Source of the DNA: a virus | Length of the DNA stretch: 23,627 nt | Strand: one strand, 5' to 3' | Virus record (IMG/VR): IMGVR_UViG_3300021960_000518 | Coordinates: 1 to 23,627 of that record | Part shown: positions 7,789 through 15,601 of the stretch, piece by piece | How the letters are laid out: the number at the start of each line of letters is the position of its first letter | Numbering within the stretch: position 1 is the first letter of the stretch | Position numbers and translations under genes: made by a program | Notes under the pieces: generated by a model | Database searches by the model: none | Seen by the model: only the letters and a program-made list of their open reading frames with translations | What the model was told of the DNA's origin: nothing

Positions 7789-8829
7789 CTAAATGCTAGC
7801 TTCTTCAAAAGCCAGCGGTTCTAATCTTCGCAATTCATCAAGTGTTAGCGTATTACCTGCATCATCAATGAATTTGCCAAGACTTAATTTGCCAGTTCTA
7901 AACAATTCGCCTCTAGCCTTGCCTAAAACGACATCCTGAAAGGATTTGGGTTGTTTGCCTAACCATTGCTCATAAGTTAAATCACCACGAACTTGACCTG
8001 GGCCTTTAGCTCCAATTGCGCTACGTTTGCCGACCAAACTGCTGATTAAGCTATATTCGCTTTTAACTGCCGGAACAATCGTAGAGCGACAAGAAAAGTG
8101 TGCGGGAGGCTTAGGATTTAATATTGGGTCATCGCCAATCGGATACACTTGACCATCTCGACTCGCACAAATCAGAGAAGTTCGGCTATCAAGCACAGAT
8201 ACCCATTCATAGCCGTCTAATATGTCAGCATTGGCAGATAATGTGGCTTGTCTAGCTTGAGTAGATACATGATTAGTGACAGTTCTAGCGATTGTCCGGG
8301 CTTGCTGCTTTTGTAAATCAAAATTAGATTTTAAATTTCCAACCATCTTTTGCAGCGTATCCCCAATCAAAATCGAATCTTTAATAATCTGAACTATTTG
8401 CTGCGATTTGCGATTGCCAAACATCTGCAAAGCTCTAGCTATCGTATATCCTTTTTGAACTTCAACTTGCATTGGTTTGCTATAAACCACAGCAGCTACT
8501 TGTTCATTAGCGGGAATAACTAATTCTGCATCTGCCGATTTACCCAATAAACTGATATTGAAATCAGTCTCATATTGAGCAAAATCCAGCATTTCTGCTG
8601 TCAGCGTATTAGAATAATCTGACACCAACGAATTGGTTAGGTCAGTCAAATCAAGATATAACGCAGATAATCTAGCTTGCTGCCATTCAGTAATGTCCCC
8701 GGCAATCCTGCCAAGTATTTGATCTTTGATATTATTAACGGCAACAACGGCATCATTTTCTCGCCCAGCAGCATATCGCTGAACAAAAATCTGATGTCGT
8801 GTCACCGCATCCAATATGTTAAATGGCAT
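7789..8829 (-). CDS. Head morphogenesis protein, Mu gpF-like minor head protein
   Basis: 346 residues, ATG start, directly after the portal stop (2-nt gap). The C-terminal half carries the Mu F / SPP1 gp7 domain: RTVTNHVSTQARQATL, WVSVLDSRTSLICASRDGQVYPIG, then PPAHFSCRSTIVP (residues ~180-256). The Ser/Cys-rich D-x-R-T-x-x-x-C and H-F-x-C-R-S motifs are the conserved part of the family. Such proteins bind the portal, enter the head and influence DNA delivery. The N-terminal ~175 residues are helical and not distinctive. The family is sometimes fused to the portal or to toxin domains; no extra domain is seen here. Confidence 0.8.
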   Translation of the reverse strand: MPFNILDAVTRHQIFVQRYAAGRENDAVVAVNNIKDQILGRIAGDITEWQQARLSALYLDLTDLTNSLVSDYSNTLTAEMLDFAQYETDFNISLLGKSADAELVIPANEQVAAVVYSKPMQVEVQKGYTIARALQMFGNRKSQQIVQIIKDSILIGDTLQKMVGNLKSNFDLQKQQARTIARTVTNHVSTQARQATLSANADILDGYEWVSVLDSRTSLICASRDGQVYPIGDDPILNPKPPAHFSCRSTIVPAVKSEYSLISSLVGKRSAIGAKGPGQVRGDLTYEQWLGKQPKSFQDVVLGKARGELFRTGKLSLGKFIDDAGNTLTLDELRRLEPLAFEEASI

Positions 8830-8831
8830 AG

Positions 8832-10235
8832 TTAGACCAGCGGATTAGCAAGACCGCGCTCTGATTTAACATCTTCCAATGTGCGCTCTGCATCAATGAC
8901 ACCGCCAGATTGCAGCCGATCAAATATATCTTGCTCGCCAATAATGTCCCTATCAAGCAGCGTAATCATCGACATAATGAGTTGCGGGTCAACTGACTTG
9001 TCATAGAACTCAGTATTGAGTTTAACAACAATATCGCCGTTATCTGCGCCCATATATTCACCAACCCATTCAACGCATACAGCCAATCCTGCGCTCAAGT
9101 TATTCACAATATCGCCTAGCACTGAATTCTCACTGGCGAATCGTATTCTTGCGCCTTCGGCAGTTTCATTGCCTCCACGATCAGTAATAATCCGTGCGCC
9201 AATGGCAACCATAGCATTTTCTTTTGCAAGCATTGCTTCACGCACGATTCCATTCGGAGCCGCTTGCACCAAAGTGGCAGAACCAGTTTCACCCAATATA
9301 TGACCAGCCCTAGCTCCAAGCACAACGCCTTCTGGGTTATAGTCGTTCCACGCTTCTGCGCTCAAACTGTGAGTAATGAACAAACTAGGCTGTCCAGTCA
9401 GAAAACAGCTTTCTTCATAATCTGCTGAATTCCTGTAGTGCGCTATATTTAGCTCTGCAAGATCAGATAACGGCGCATCATCAATCGTTGAGTCATTATT
9501 TTTTGCACCAACGAAAACAAATGGAATTTCATACCATTTTTCGCCATTAGATTTGGTTGGGAATACCTGCTCAGAATATGGCTTATCATCTCGGTATATT
9601 TGCTGGGAATAGCCTTCTTCTGTTAATCGCAATACTCGATATTGTGTTTCAGTTTCATTGCTAAATTCATCATCTTCATCATCCATATATGTTTCAGCTA
9701 AGACAATGAGAGATAACACTTTTCGTCCGTTTATGTTATCTGCTCGCCAATTAATTATTTGTTCGGCTGTATACGGAATGATAGATGCTCTTAAATCTAA
9801 CAATGCTACTTGTTCTGCGGATAGATTTTCATCGGCAGATGGATAATCAACCAAAAACCCAGCTCGCCCAGTTTCAAGCAAATTAGACAATTCATCTTTG
9901 GCAAGCTGCTCAAAGCTCAAACCATCTCCTGTAGCGTCATCACGCAGATACTCCAATGCCTCTGGCAATTCCAATATTGGCGATTTGCGGAATACTGCGC
10001 CAACAAAGGCATTTTTAGTCCGAGCAATGAAATTAGTGTAAACAGCACGGGTCAGATATTGTTTATAACGAACAGTTTGCGCCCCTTTTGATTTGCTGTG
10101 CGATTCATTATGGGGAACTGGCAAGTATTCTTCTGCCTTCTTTTTGACGGCAACTGCGCCTTTTATGGCTTCCCGGGTTTTAGTCCATATCGGCTTATAA
10201 AGTTCATAGCTTGGATTTTGTGTAGAAACTGGCAT
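8832..10235 (-). CDS. Portal protein (DUF4055 type)
   Basis: 467 residues, ATG start; it lies between TerL and the MuF-like gene, where portals are encoded. The opening (PSYELYKPIWTKTREAIKG) and the following VRYKQYLTRAVYTNFIARTKNAFVGAVF are the conserved start of the DUF4055 portal group. FLVDYPSADE and the AEQIINWRADNINGRKVL stretch form the wing/clip region. The C-terminal part around NETAEGARIRFASENSVLGDIVNNL is the likely stem and crown helices. The dodecameric ring is the DNA gate and the docking site of the terminase. The length is within the usual 450-550 range and no truncation is seen. Confidence 0.85.
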   Translation of the reverse strand: MPVSTQNPSYELYKPIWTKTREAIKGAVAVKKKAEEYLPVPHNESHSKSKGAQTVRYKQYLTRAVYTNFIARTKNAFVGAVFRKSPILELPEALEYLRDDATGDGLSFEQLAKDELSNLLETGRAGFLVDYPSADENLSAEQVALLDLRASIIPYTAEQIINWRADNINGRKVLSLIVLAETYMDDEDDEFSNETETQYRVLRLTEEGYSQQIYRDDKPYSEQVFPTKSNGEKWYEIPFVFVGAKNNDSTIDDAPLSDLAELNIAHYRNSADYEESCFLTGQPSLFITHSLSAEAWNDYNPEGVVLGARAGHILGETGSATLVQAAPNGIVREAMLAKENAMVAIGARIITDRGGNETAEGARIRFASENSVLGDIVNNLSAGLAVCVEWVGEYMGADNGDIVVKLNTEFYDKSVDPQLIMSMITLLDRDIIGEQDIFDRLQSGGVIDAERTLEDVKSERGLANPLV

Positions 10236-10264
10236 TGGAATACCCTCTAAAGTTTTGCGGGATT

Positions 10265-11509
10265 CTACACCGCAAAGGCGAATTTTACATTAGCCACAGG
10301 CTTGACAATAGGCATTTCGTATGCCAGCGGATAAGTTGTAGCATCATTTTGGTGGTCTACGCCGCTACTCTTATCAGGCTCTCCATTCTTGTACGTCTGC
10401 TGTTCAAGGCATTGTGCTACAGTAGGACAAGCCCTAGCATTAATAAATACCCTGCCTTTTTCAAAAGCACCATTTGTTGCCGAAATCCTGTCTTTGACGG
10501 CGGGATTGGTTTTATGCGCTCTCACAATAAATCCTGCGCCTTCCAATAAGGCTATATCAGACAAACTGGCATTTACTGTTTTTCTGCTGCCGCCAGATGC
10601 GTCTGGATATATATAAATCTTATGCCCTTGTGATTGCCATTTGTCTTGAATAATCCTGACCATTTCCGGCGTATCATACATATTTGTTAATTCAGCTACA
10701 CAATGCCATTGATAACCGCCTTCTCGCTGCACATAAATACTTGCGGCTTGCTGAGTTACGTTAAAGTCACAACCGATGAATAATGGTTCCCCGGGCCTAA
10801 TCTGCTCTTTGCTGTTGTGAATTTGACGATCATAACTGATATATACCGTACCAGACGTAAGATTGACAAATTCGCCTTGCAGGTAGGCTTTCAGTAGATG
10901 TTCTGGGTATATCCCAGCCAACGACTCAATATAGCCAGAAGGAAGATTTGCCGCATTTGATTGTGTCGGAGCCTGAATTATCACATATCCGGGCTTATTT
11001 TCCTTTTTCCACGTTTCATATACGAACTTAAAGCCCTCTGGCGTAGTTGTCACCCCAACCGTATTTATTCCAGATTCTTTAATTTGTCGATTTCTTGCAA
11101 TGATCTGTCGCCAGGCATACGCTGCATCATCACGTTTCAATGTATCCAATTCGTCTATATCGGCATCGGCGTGTTCATATCCAATAATACGTTGAGCGTT
11201 ATCCATTGATCTGAATATGATTTTGCCTTGACAGCCTTCTATTCTGATCTGATTTAATGGTGATTTTTCCAGCCGATAGTTAATCCCCATCTTGGACAGC
11301 ATTTCCTCAAATCGAGGCCATGCAATCATTCGTATCAAGTCATACGTTGGCTCATAGAATCCCCGGTTCAGCGTAGGATTGCTCAATAGTCCCATGATTG
11401 AACGCAGAATAGCTGCTTCTGTCTTGCCAGCACCGAATCCAGCTACCATTGCCGGAAATTGTGCAGTGCAAGTCATGTATTCATATTGCGGAACAGTTGG
11501 CTTTATCAC
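10265..11509 (-). CDS. terL: Terminase large subunit
   Basis: 414 residues, with a GTG start that overlaps the TerS stop (GTGA), a coupling overlap. The ATPase half shows Walker A GFGAGKTE (residues 24-31), Walker B with its catalytic acid near IDELD (118-122), and a coupling motif near VGVTTTPEG (151-159). The RNase H-like nuclease half carries acidic residues at CDFN (D248), YPDASGG (D303) and DHQNDATTY (D389). The protein cuts concatemers and drives packaging through the portal. The length is on the short side, but both domains are complete. It is followed by the portal after a 29-bp gap. Confidence 0.95.
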   Translation of the reverse strand: MIKPTVPQYEYMTCTAQFPAMVAGFGAGKTEAAILRSIMGLLSNPTLNRGFYEPTYDLIRMIAWPRFEEMLSKMGINYRLEKSPLNQIRIEGCQGKIIFRSMDNAQRIIGYEHADADIDELDTLKRDDAAYAWRQIIARNRQIKESGINTVGVTTTPEGFKFVYETWKKENKPGYVIIQAPTQSNAANLPSGYIESLAGIYPEHLLKAYLQGEFVNLTSGTVYISYDRQIHNSKEQIRPGEPLFIGCDFNVTQQAASIYVQREGGYQWHCVAELTNMYDTPEMVRIIQDKWQSQGHKIYIYPDASGGSRKTVNASLSDIALLEGAGFIVRAHKTNPAVKDRISATNGAFEKGRVFINARACPTVAQCLEQQTYKNGEPDKSSGVDHQNDATTYPLAYEMPIVKPVANVKFAFAV

Positions 11510-11883
11510 TCGGTTGGTAATTGATCTGGTTTAACTATGTATATCTTCGGCGGTTCTCCACGAACATCAAGATCGTTCTCGCGCCAACCTGCTTGAGTTT
11601 TGAGATAGAAAATAGCAGCGGTGATATTACCTCTGCGCGCCTGATTTATAAGATTTGCGCCAACTCCTGCGATAGCTTTTGCTCTACCCTTTTGATAAGC
11701 CTCAGAAACTTCAGGCTGACGGCCTTCAATTTGGCGAAATGTATTCTCCGATACATTGAAATAATCAGATAGCTGGCCTTTTGTCAGCACGGCAGAAAGT
11801 TGTTCAACGAGTTTAACTTGCTGCTCGTCAAAGATTATAGGCGGTCTACCGCCTCCATCACCTTGATTACCGTTTTTCAACAC
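11506..11883 (-). CDS. terS: Terminase small subunit candidate
   Basis: 125 residues. The codon at 11883 is GTG; a TTG three bases further (11880) is better spaced from the GAGG ribosome site, so the first residue is uncertain. The middle shows a helix-turn-helix (LSAVLTKGQLSDYFNVSENTFRQIE, residues ~30-54), followed by a helical region with NLINQARRGNITAAIFYLKTQAGW. That last motif is characteristic of small terminase-like HTH proteins that sit before TerL. It recognises packaging sites and stimulates the large subunit. The start lies 17 nt inside the methyltransferase gene and the stop overlaps TerL by 4 nt, so these three genes should be co-translated. Confidence 0.8.
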   Translation of the reverse strand: MLKNGNQGDGGGRPPIIFDEQQVKLVEQLSAVLTKGQLSDYFNVSENTFRQIEGRQPEVSEAYQKGRAKAIAGVGANLINQARRGNITAAIFYLKTQAGWRENDLDVRGEPPKIYIVKPDQLPTE

Positions 11884-13093
11884 TTACCTCGGCAAATGTT
11901 TTATTGGAAGATTCAAGAACAGCTTGTTTGCCAGTGAAGTCTTGCCATCGATTGATTATTACATCGCAATATTTTGTATCAATTTCCATCAATCTTGCTA
12001 TTCTTCCATTTTTTTCAGCAGCTATCATTGTTGTTCCAGAGCCGCCAAAACTATCCAAAACAATATCGCCACCTTTAGTATTATTTAGCATGCAATATTC
12101 AAATAATTCAACAGGCTTCATAGTTGGATGTTTTTCGCTTTTTGATGGTCTATTAAATTCAAGAATAGTTGTTTGCTTTCTATCCGATGACCATAAGTGC
12201 CCAGCCCCATCTTTCCATCCATATAAGCATGGTTCATGTTGCCAATGATAATCTTGTCTTCCCATAACCATTGATTGCTTTTTCCATATCAAACATTGAC
12301 GAACTTTCCAGTCGGTATCTTTTGCAGCACCTCTGAAATTGTATCCTTCTGAATCAGCATGCCAAATGTAGAATACTGCACCAGATTTCATTATTGTATT
12401 TGCAGCAACATAAGAATCTCTTAAAAATTGTCTAAATTGATCATCACCCATTGAATCATTTTTTATAGTTAAGGCATCTTTAGTTTTTCCTTCATACGCA
12501 ACATTATAAGGAGGATCAGTAAGCCACATATCAACAAGTTGTCCACATAATTGTTCTATATGCTCAATGCTTGTGCTATCCCCACACATTAGCCGATGAT
12601 TGCCCATAATCCAAATATCGCCCGGCTTAGTTATTGGATTATCTGGCAAATCAGGAACTTCATCCTCGTCAGTCAAACCATCGACTTTTTCCGGCTCTAG
12701 CAGTTTGGCTAGTTCGTCAGAATCAAATCCAATCAAATTGAGATCAAAATCTGTTTCTTGAAGCGCAGCAAGTTCCGTAGATAATATTTGTATATCCCAA
12801 TCGGCATTTAATGCCAATTTGTTATCAGCAATGACATAAGCCTTACGTTGCGATTCCGTCAAATGGCTAGCTTCTACTGTAGGAACTTTTTCCATGCCTA
12901 GCTTTTTAGCAGCAAGCAAGCGTCCGTGACCAGCAATAATCCCATTGCTTCCATCAACGATAATCGGATTAAGAAAGCCAAATTCCTTAATGCTAGCAGC
13001 GATCTGAGTCACTTGGGCATCAGAATGAGTGCGCGAGTTCATGACATAGGGAATTAATGATTCGACAGGAATTTGCGTAATTTGCACTACCAT
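11867..13093 (-). CDS. ParB-like domain fused to DNA N4/N6 methyltransferase
   Basis: 408 residues, ATG start. Residues ~1-125 are a ParB/sulfiredoxin-like nuclease fold: IPVESLIPYVMNSRTH, then GIIAGHGRLLAAKKLG with the GHGR box at 55-58. The C-terminal ~250 residues are an amino-methyltransferase in beta-class order: DPPY at 193-196 (catalytic), then KHPTMKPVEL at 321-330, then the AdoMet-binding FGGSGTT at 349-355. This fusion is widespread in phages and prophages, often beside the terminase. It likely methylates phage DNA to evade host restriction or to mark DNA for packaging; the target sequence cannot be read from here. No cognate restriction enzyme is seen. The stop overlaps TerS. Confidence 0.9.
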   Translation of the reverse strand: MVVQITQIPVESLIPYVMNSRTHSDAQVTQIAASIKEFGFLNPIIVDGSNGIIAGHGRLLAAKKLGMEKVPTVEASHLTESQRKAYVIADNKLALNADWDIQILSTELAALQETDFDLNLIGFDSDELAKLLEPEKVDGLTDEDEVPDLPDNPITKPGDIWIMGNHRLMCGDSTSIEHIEQLCGQLVDMWLTDPPYNVAYEGKTKDALTIKNDSMGDDQFRQFLRDSYVAANTIMKSGAVFYIWHADSEGYNFRGAAKDTDWKVRQCLIWKKQSMVMGRQDYHWQHEPCLYGWKDGAGHLWSSDRKQTTILEFNRPSKSEKHPTMKPVELFEYCMLNNTKGGDIVLDSFGGSGTTMIAAEKNGRIARLMEIDTKYCDVIINRWQDFTGKQAVLESSNKTFAEVSVEKR

Positions 13094-13368
13094 TTCTCCC
13101 TTGAAGCCCAGTAAGCAGCACTCATTTTGCCTTTAGCTATATTCTCAGCATGACGGGCTTTAAATGATTTGCGTCTGGCTTTATCTGCATCAGATTCGCC
13201 TTTACGTGGCGGCGAGCCTTTAACACCTTGCTGACCAAAGCGAATAGTTTTGATCTTTTCGCCTTCTTTGGCTAGAACTACGTGGGATTTAGTAGGGTGG
13301 TTAGGAGTGCGTTTGGGCTTGTTATAACCTTCAACGCCGAGCTTTTCAATTCGCGGGTCTTTTGCCAT
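13087..13368 (-). CDS. Small basic conserved phage protein
   Basis: 93 residues, ATG start with a GGAG-type site. The protein is very Lys/Arg-rich with a recognisable layout: PKRTPNHPTKSHVV, then IKTIRFGQQGVKGSP, then KARRKSFKARHAENIAKGKMSAAYWASREKW. Similar short proteins with the RFGQQG and RRKSFKARH-x-x-N-I-x-x-G-K blocks occur in many phages near terminase genes. Their function is not established as far as I know; high basicity suggests nucleic acid binding. It overlaps the methyltransferase start by 7 nt. Confidence 0.7.
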   Translation of the reverse strand: MAKDPRIEKLGVEGYNKPKRTPNHPTKSHVVLAKEGEKIKTIRFGQQGVKGSPPRKGESDADKARRKSFKARHAENIAKGKMSAAYWASREKW

Positions 13369-13390
13369 AACCTCTCCGAAGTTATTAAAA

Positions 13391-13816
13391 TCATTTGATT
13401 ATATTAAATTGTTCTATCGGAATAAAGCAAATCGGCTCCACATCTTGCCAATCTTGTCTATCTTTTCTGCTGCCGATTGCTAAATCAAACTGCAAATCCG
13501 GGTCATCTAACCTAATCCACCAGGCACAATCTGTCCATTTAACACACAGCATTACTGGCTTTTTGCTCGCCTTGTGTATGTTTTGAGCAGATATAATTTT
13601 AGATAAACCAATAAGATAAGTTGGATATTTGTCTTTTGATACTTTGCGGCATTTCAACTCGGCAAACGCCACAATCTTATTTTTACGAATAACGCTGAAA
13701 TCCACCTTATAGGATAATGGCATTTTCTGTAGATGTACGCTCCACATGGAACATATTTCATCTGCAAAAAGTAATTCTTCATCAAGTGTTAGTTTGTTTT
13801 CATACATCGGTCGCAT
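13391..13816 (-). CDS. PD-(D/E)XK-like nuclease candidate
   Basis: 141 residues, ATG start with an ACTGGAGAT ribosome-site leader. The stretch VDFSVIRKNKIVAFAELKCRK (Asp39, Glu53, Lys55) matches the D-x(n)-E-x-K core of PD-(D/E)XK nucleases. It is followed by a helix (YLIGLSKIISAQNIHKAS) and a strand (KPVMLCVKWTD) in the right order for this fold. No DNA-binding domain is attached. Similar small stand-alone nucleases sit near replication or terminase genes in phages, where they may act in recombination or DNA trimming. The nuclease call is by motif; substrate and role are unknown. Confidence 0.55.
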   Translation of the reverse strand: MRPMYENKLTLDEELLFADEICSMWSVHLQKMPLSYKVDFSVIRKNKIVAFAELKCRKVSKDKYPTYLIGLSKIISAQNIHKASKKPVMLCVKWTDCAWWIRLDDPDLQFDLAIGSRKDRQDWQDVEPICFIPIEQFNIIK

Positions 13817-13848
13817 TTTTAATCTCCAGTAAATAAAAATGAGTTATT

Positions 13849-14124
13849 TCAGAATTTGCGAGTTAGCCAGTTAGTATTGGCTTCTGCCAGAGCTTCTTGA
13901 TTTCTAAGTTCTTTAGTTGCTCTGCTTCTTGAATTTTTTATGCCATTTTGTTTGTCTTTTTTATTAGCTGATTTTTCAGTGTGATAACGTAATTGATATG
14001 CTTTCTTGCATTCTTCACTACATCGAATTTGTCTATAATAAACAGTTTTGAATTCTTTTTTGCATTCCGCACAGTTTTTTACATATTTTTTACTAAGAGC
14101 AGCGTGTTGTTCAAAAAAGCTCAT
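13849..14124 (-). CDS. Small zinc-ribbon-like protein, unknown role
   Basis: 91 residues, ATG start preceded by GGGG. Four cysteines are paired as C18-x2-C21 and C35-x3-C39 (NCAECKKEF, then QIRCSEECKKAYQ), the spacing of a small treble-clef or zinc-ribbon site. The remainder is Lys/Asn/Arg-rich and likely helical (KNSRSRATKELRNQEALAEAN). The pattern resembles the Cys-rich segment of HNH-associated or NinG N-termini, but no HNH core is present. The position, between the P-like replication gene and the nuclease, hints at a DNA-linked job. Confidence 0.6.
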   Translation of the reverse strand: MSFFEQHAALSKKYVKNCAECKKEFKTVYYRQIRCSEECKKAYQLRYHTEKSANKKDKQNGIKNSRSRATKELRNQEALAEANTNWLTRKF

Positions 14125-14136
14125 TATTAACCCCTT

Positions 14137-14544
14137 TTATGCAAATAGTTTTCTTATGTTTTCCATTGCAATTTTTCTAGCTTCGTCGGATTTTGGTGCT
14201 GGCAATGCCGGGACAAATTGTTTGTGAGCAGCATGAGTTTTAGGCTCGCGGCAGTATTCCCGCAAATTGCTGAGAGTAAAATAACCTTTATGATCTTCGC
14301 ATCTCTTAATCCCAGCAATTAGCATTGCATCTGTGTAATTGTCAGTGTCTAAGCTGCTTTTCCAATAATGGAATGTAGAGCTGTTCACTGGCTCGTGTAC
14401 CATTTTCATTGCTATCAAAGAAAGCCATGCTTTTACCCATATTTCCGGCGAGATACTGGCGCGTTGCTGCTGCGTTCTCTGCGTCTCGTTTGGACATAAT
14501 TGGCTCGTAAGACTCTGTGCTGATTTCATCGTCAAATCGCTCAT
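14137..14544 (-). CDS. Lambda P-like helicase-loader candidate
   Basis: 135 residues, ATG start with an AGG about 10 nt upstream. The central part reads SPEIWVKAWLSLIAMKM, then STFHYWKSSLD, then DAMLIAGIKRCEDHKGYFTLSNLREYC, ending in a Pro/Ala linker (VPALPAPKSDEARKIA). The pattern W-x3-L-(n)-GI-(n)-C-(n)-F-x-LSNLREYC, followed by PxLPAP, is that of the helicase-loading P-type proteins encoded downstream of an O-like initiator. Its first 67 codons lie inside the upstream gene in a different frame. An internal Met near residues 46-48 would shorten that overlap but cut the motif. No helicase gene is in the window, so the host DnaB would be its partner. Confidence 0.5.
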   Translation of the reverse strand: MSDLTMKSAQSLTSQLCPNETQRTQQQRASISPEIWVKAWLSLIAMKMVHEPVNSSTFHYWKSSLDTDNYTDAMLIAGIKRCEDHKGYFTLSNLREYCREPKTHAAHKQFVPALPAPKSDEARKIAMENIRKLFA

Positions 14545-14782
14545 TTTTTATATACCTGCAAACGTGTTGAAAATTAGGGCTGAATTTACCAAGTTCGCGT
14601 TGCTGTCTTTTTATTTCTCTTTGCTCAAAATACCGGGTAATAATAAAATCAACATCATCGCTAGTGATTTCTAATTGTAGAAATTGTTTATACGCATCTG
14701 CTTTACTACCTTTTTCTCCATAAGCAGAATCAAACGCTTTCCATAATCGTTCAAACTCTAAACTATATTTTATGCGTTTCAT
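14342..14782 (-). CDS. Phage replication protein, initiator C-terminal-domain type
   Basis: 146 residues, ATG start immediately after the TAA of the previous gene (TAAATG). The segment FERLWKAFDSAYGEKGSKADAYKQF (W-x5-Y-x-x-K-x-x-K-x-x-A), then ITRYFEQREIKRQQRELGKFSPNFQHVCRYI, matches the C-terminal domain of phage replication initiators. It lacks the usual N-terminal winged helix. The last third (KRDAENAAATRQYL and onward) is encoded by the region that also codes for the start of the next gene. It may be a split initiator domain or a DnaT/primosome-type protein. The call is by pattern only. Confidence 0.5.
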   Translation of the reverse strand: MKRIKYSLEFERLWKAFDSAYGEKGSKADAYKQFLQLEITSDDVDFIITRYFEQREIKRQQRELGKFSPNFQHVCRYIKNERFDDEISTESYEPIMSKRDAENAAATRQYLAGNMGKSMAFFDSNENGTRASEQLYIPLLEKQLRH

Positions 14783-14977
14783 TTAGACTCTCGGTAGCGG
14801 ACAGATAACTGGGAAGTCATGAATCACTGAGATTTCTTTCGGCTCTCCGTGAGTATCAATGAATTTCCCACAATACTTCCGATAAGGATTATGCTCGTCC
14901 TTGAGCTGATGGATACATTCATGGCAGTTATTCAGATATGTTAGATCGTTTAGTTTTCTCATAGATGTCTTATTCAT
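14783..14977 (-). CDS. Small Cys-containing protein, unknown
   Basis: 64 residues if started at the ATG at 14977, which overlaps the upstream TM gene's stop as ATGA. The open frame runs further upstream to 15085, but that extension is the other frame of the membrane gene and is rejected here. Cysteines: C18-x2-C21 (NNCHECIHQ), C36 (KYCGKF) and C59 (PVICPL), a likely four-Cys metal site. The NCHECIHQ...YCGKF layout recalls small phage zinc proteins. Its stop codon is immediately followed by the start of the replication gene, so they are translated together. Function unknown. Confidence 0.6.
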   Translation of the reverse strand: MNKTSMRKLNDLTYLNNCHECIHQLKDEHNPYRKYCGKFIDTHGEPKEISVIHDFPVICPLPRV

Positions 14978-15153
14978 AAAAGAAACAATCCCGTTGTAAG
15001 TAGCCAGAATATCGCAACCATCGCCACAGCTCCTGCCATTGCCCCTGCAATCTTTAACAGGGATTTCCATCGCGGCTCTGACCATGCCGCTGTATTATAG
15101 CGGTCATGTTCGCGTTGAAATTTATATTGCTTCATATCGTCTTTTGCATTCAT
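14974..15153 (-). CDS. Small single-pass membrane protein
   Basis: 59 residues, ATG start (15153), TGA stop at 14976-14974. The N-terminal half is polar and charged (KQYKFQREHDRYN, then WSEPRWK). The C-terminal ~25 residues are one strongly hydrophobic helix (IAGAMAGAVAMVAIFWLL). The N-terminus is probably cytoplasmic, given the basic residues before the helix. The gene fits neatly: its stop overlaps the next start by 4 nt and its start lies just after the stop of the previous gene. It is too short for standard length cut-offs. Function unknown; superinfection exclusion or lysis timing are possibilities without direct support. Confidence 0.6.
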   Translation of the reverse strand: MNAKDDMKQYKFQREHDRYNTAAWSEPRWKSLLKIAGAMAGAVAMVAIFWLLTTGLFLL

Positions 15154-15165
15154 GATTCAATTCCA

Positions 15166-15534
15166 TTAGTGATAATTATTGTTGTTTTCTTCGATCAATT
15201 CCCAAGCATACCATTCAAGTTCTGATAAGAAATGGAGTGCATATTCATGCAATAGCTGACGTTTTCTAAGTTGAGCAGTAACAAAAGGCGCGTGGTTATA
15301 TGCTGCTACGCAACCTAGTTCTTGCATTTTGATTTCTGCAATATGAGCAATTTCCGCAGCGGCAACAGTTATGTCGCCATTCAACGCTTCATAGAACACT
15401 TCAGCCGCGCCTTCCATTTTAGCTAGTGCTGCGACTGCTTTATCTAGCACCAATGGACTCGGGTCGAATTCTTTATAACGAATGCACAAATCAAGATTCT
15501 CATTAATTATTTGCATTAAAATTTGTTGTCTCAT
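15166..15534 (-). CDS. Conserved-looking phage protein, unknown
   Basis: 122 residues, ATG start with GGAGA in the shared leader ACTGGAGATAAGACA. Mostly alpha-helical by eye, rich in Ala/Glu/Leu. Landmarks are LVLDKAVAALAKMEGAAEVFYEAL (residues ~28-51), VAAAEIAHIAEIKMQELGCVAAYNHAPF, and an acidic Asn-rich end (ENNNNYH). No membrane segment, Cys cluster or known motif was recognised. Preceded by a small GC-rich hairpin (15554-15566). It belongs to a block of small genes that share the same leader. Confidence 0.65.
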   Translation of the reverse strand: MRQQILMQIINENLDLCIRYKEFDPSPLVLDKAVAALAKMEGAAEVFYEALNGDITVAAAEIAHIAEIKMQELGCVAAYNHAPFVTAQLRKRQLLHEYALHFLSELEWYAWELIEENNNNYH

Positions 15535-15553
15535 TGTCTTATCTCCAGTAATG

Positions 15554-15566
15554 GCCCCGAAGGGGC
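15554..15566 (-). other. GC-rich hairpin in the leader of the 122-residue gene
   Basis: On the minus strand GCCCC-TTC-GGGGC forms a 5-bp GC stem a few bases before the ribosome site of the gene at 15166-15534. No U-run follows on either strand, so it is not a terminator. It may protect or modulate the message. Confidence 0.4.
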
Positions 15567-15601
15567 AGGTTGTTGATTAGGCAGATTCTTACTTGAATTC
15601 G

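Noticed and set aside
13375-13412. Perfect TATAAT on the minus strand upstream of the 93-residue gene
   Set aside because: The best -35 at proper spacing (TTTATT) matches only 3 of 6, and the site lies in AT-rich coding end sequence.
14978-15085. N-terminal extension (36 codons) of the 64-residue Cys protein
   Set aside because: It is the alternate frame of the 59-residue membrane gene; the ATG at 14977 overlaps that gene's stop as ATGA.
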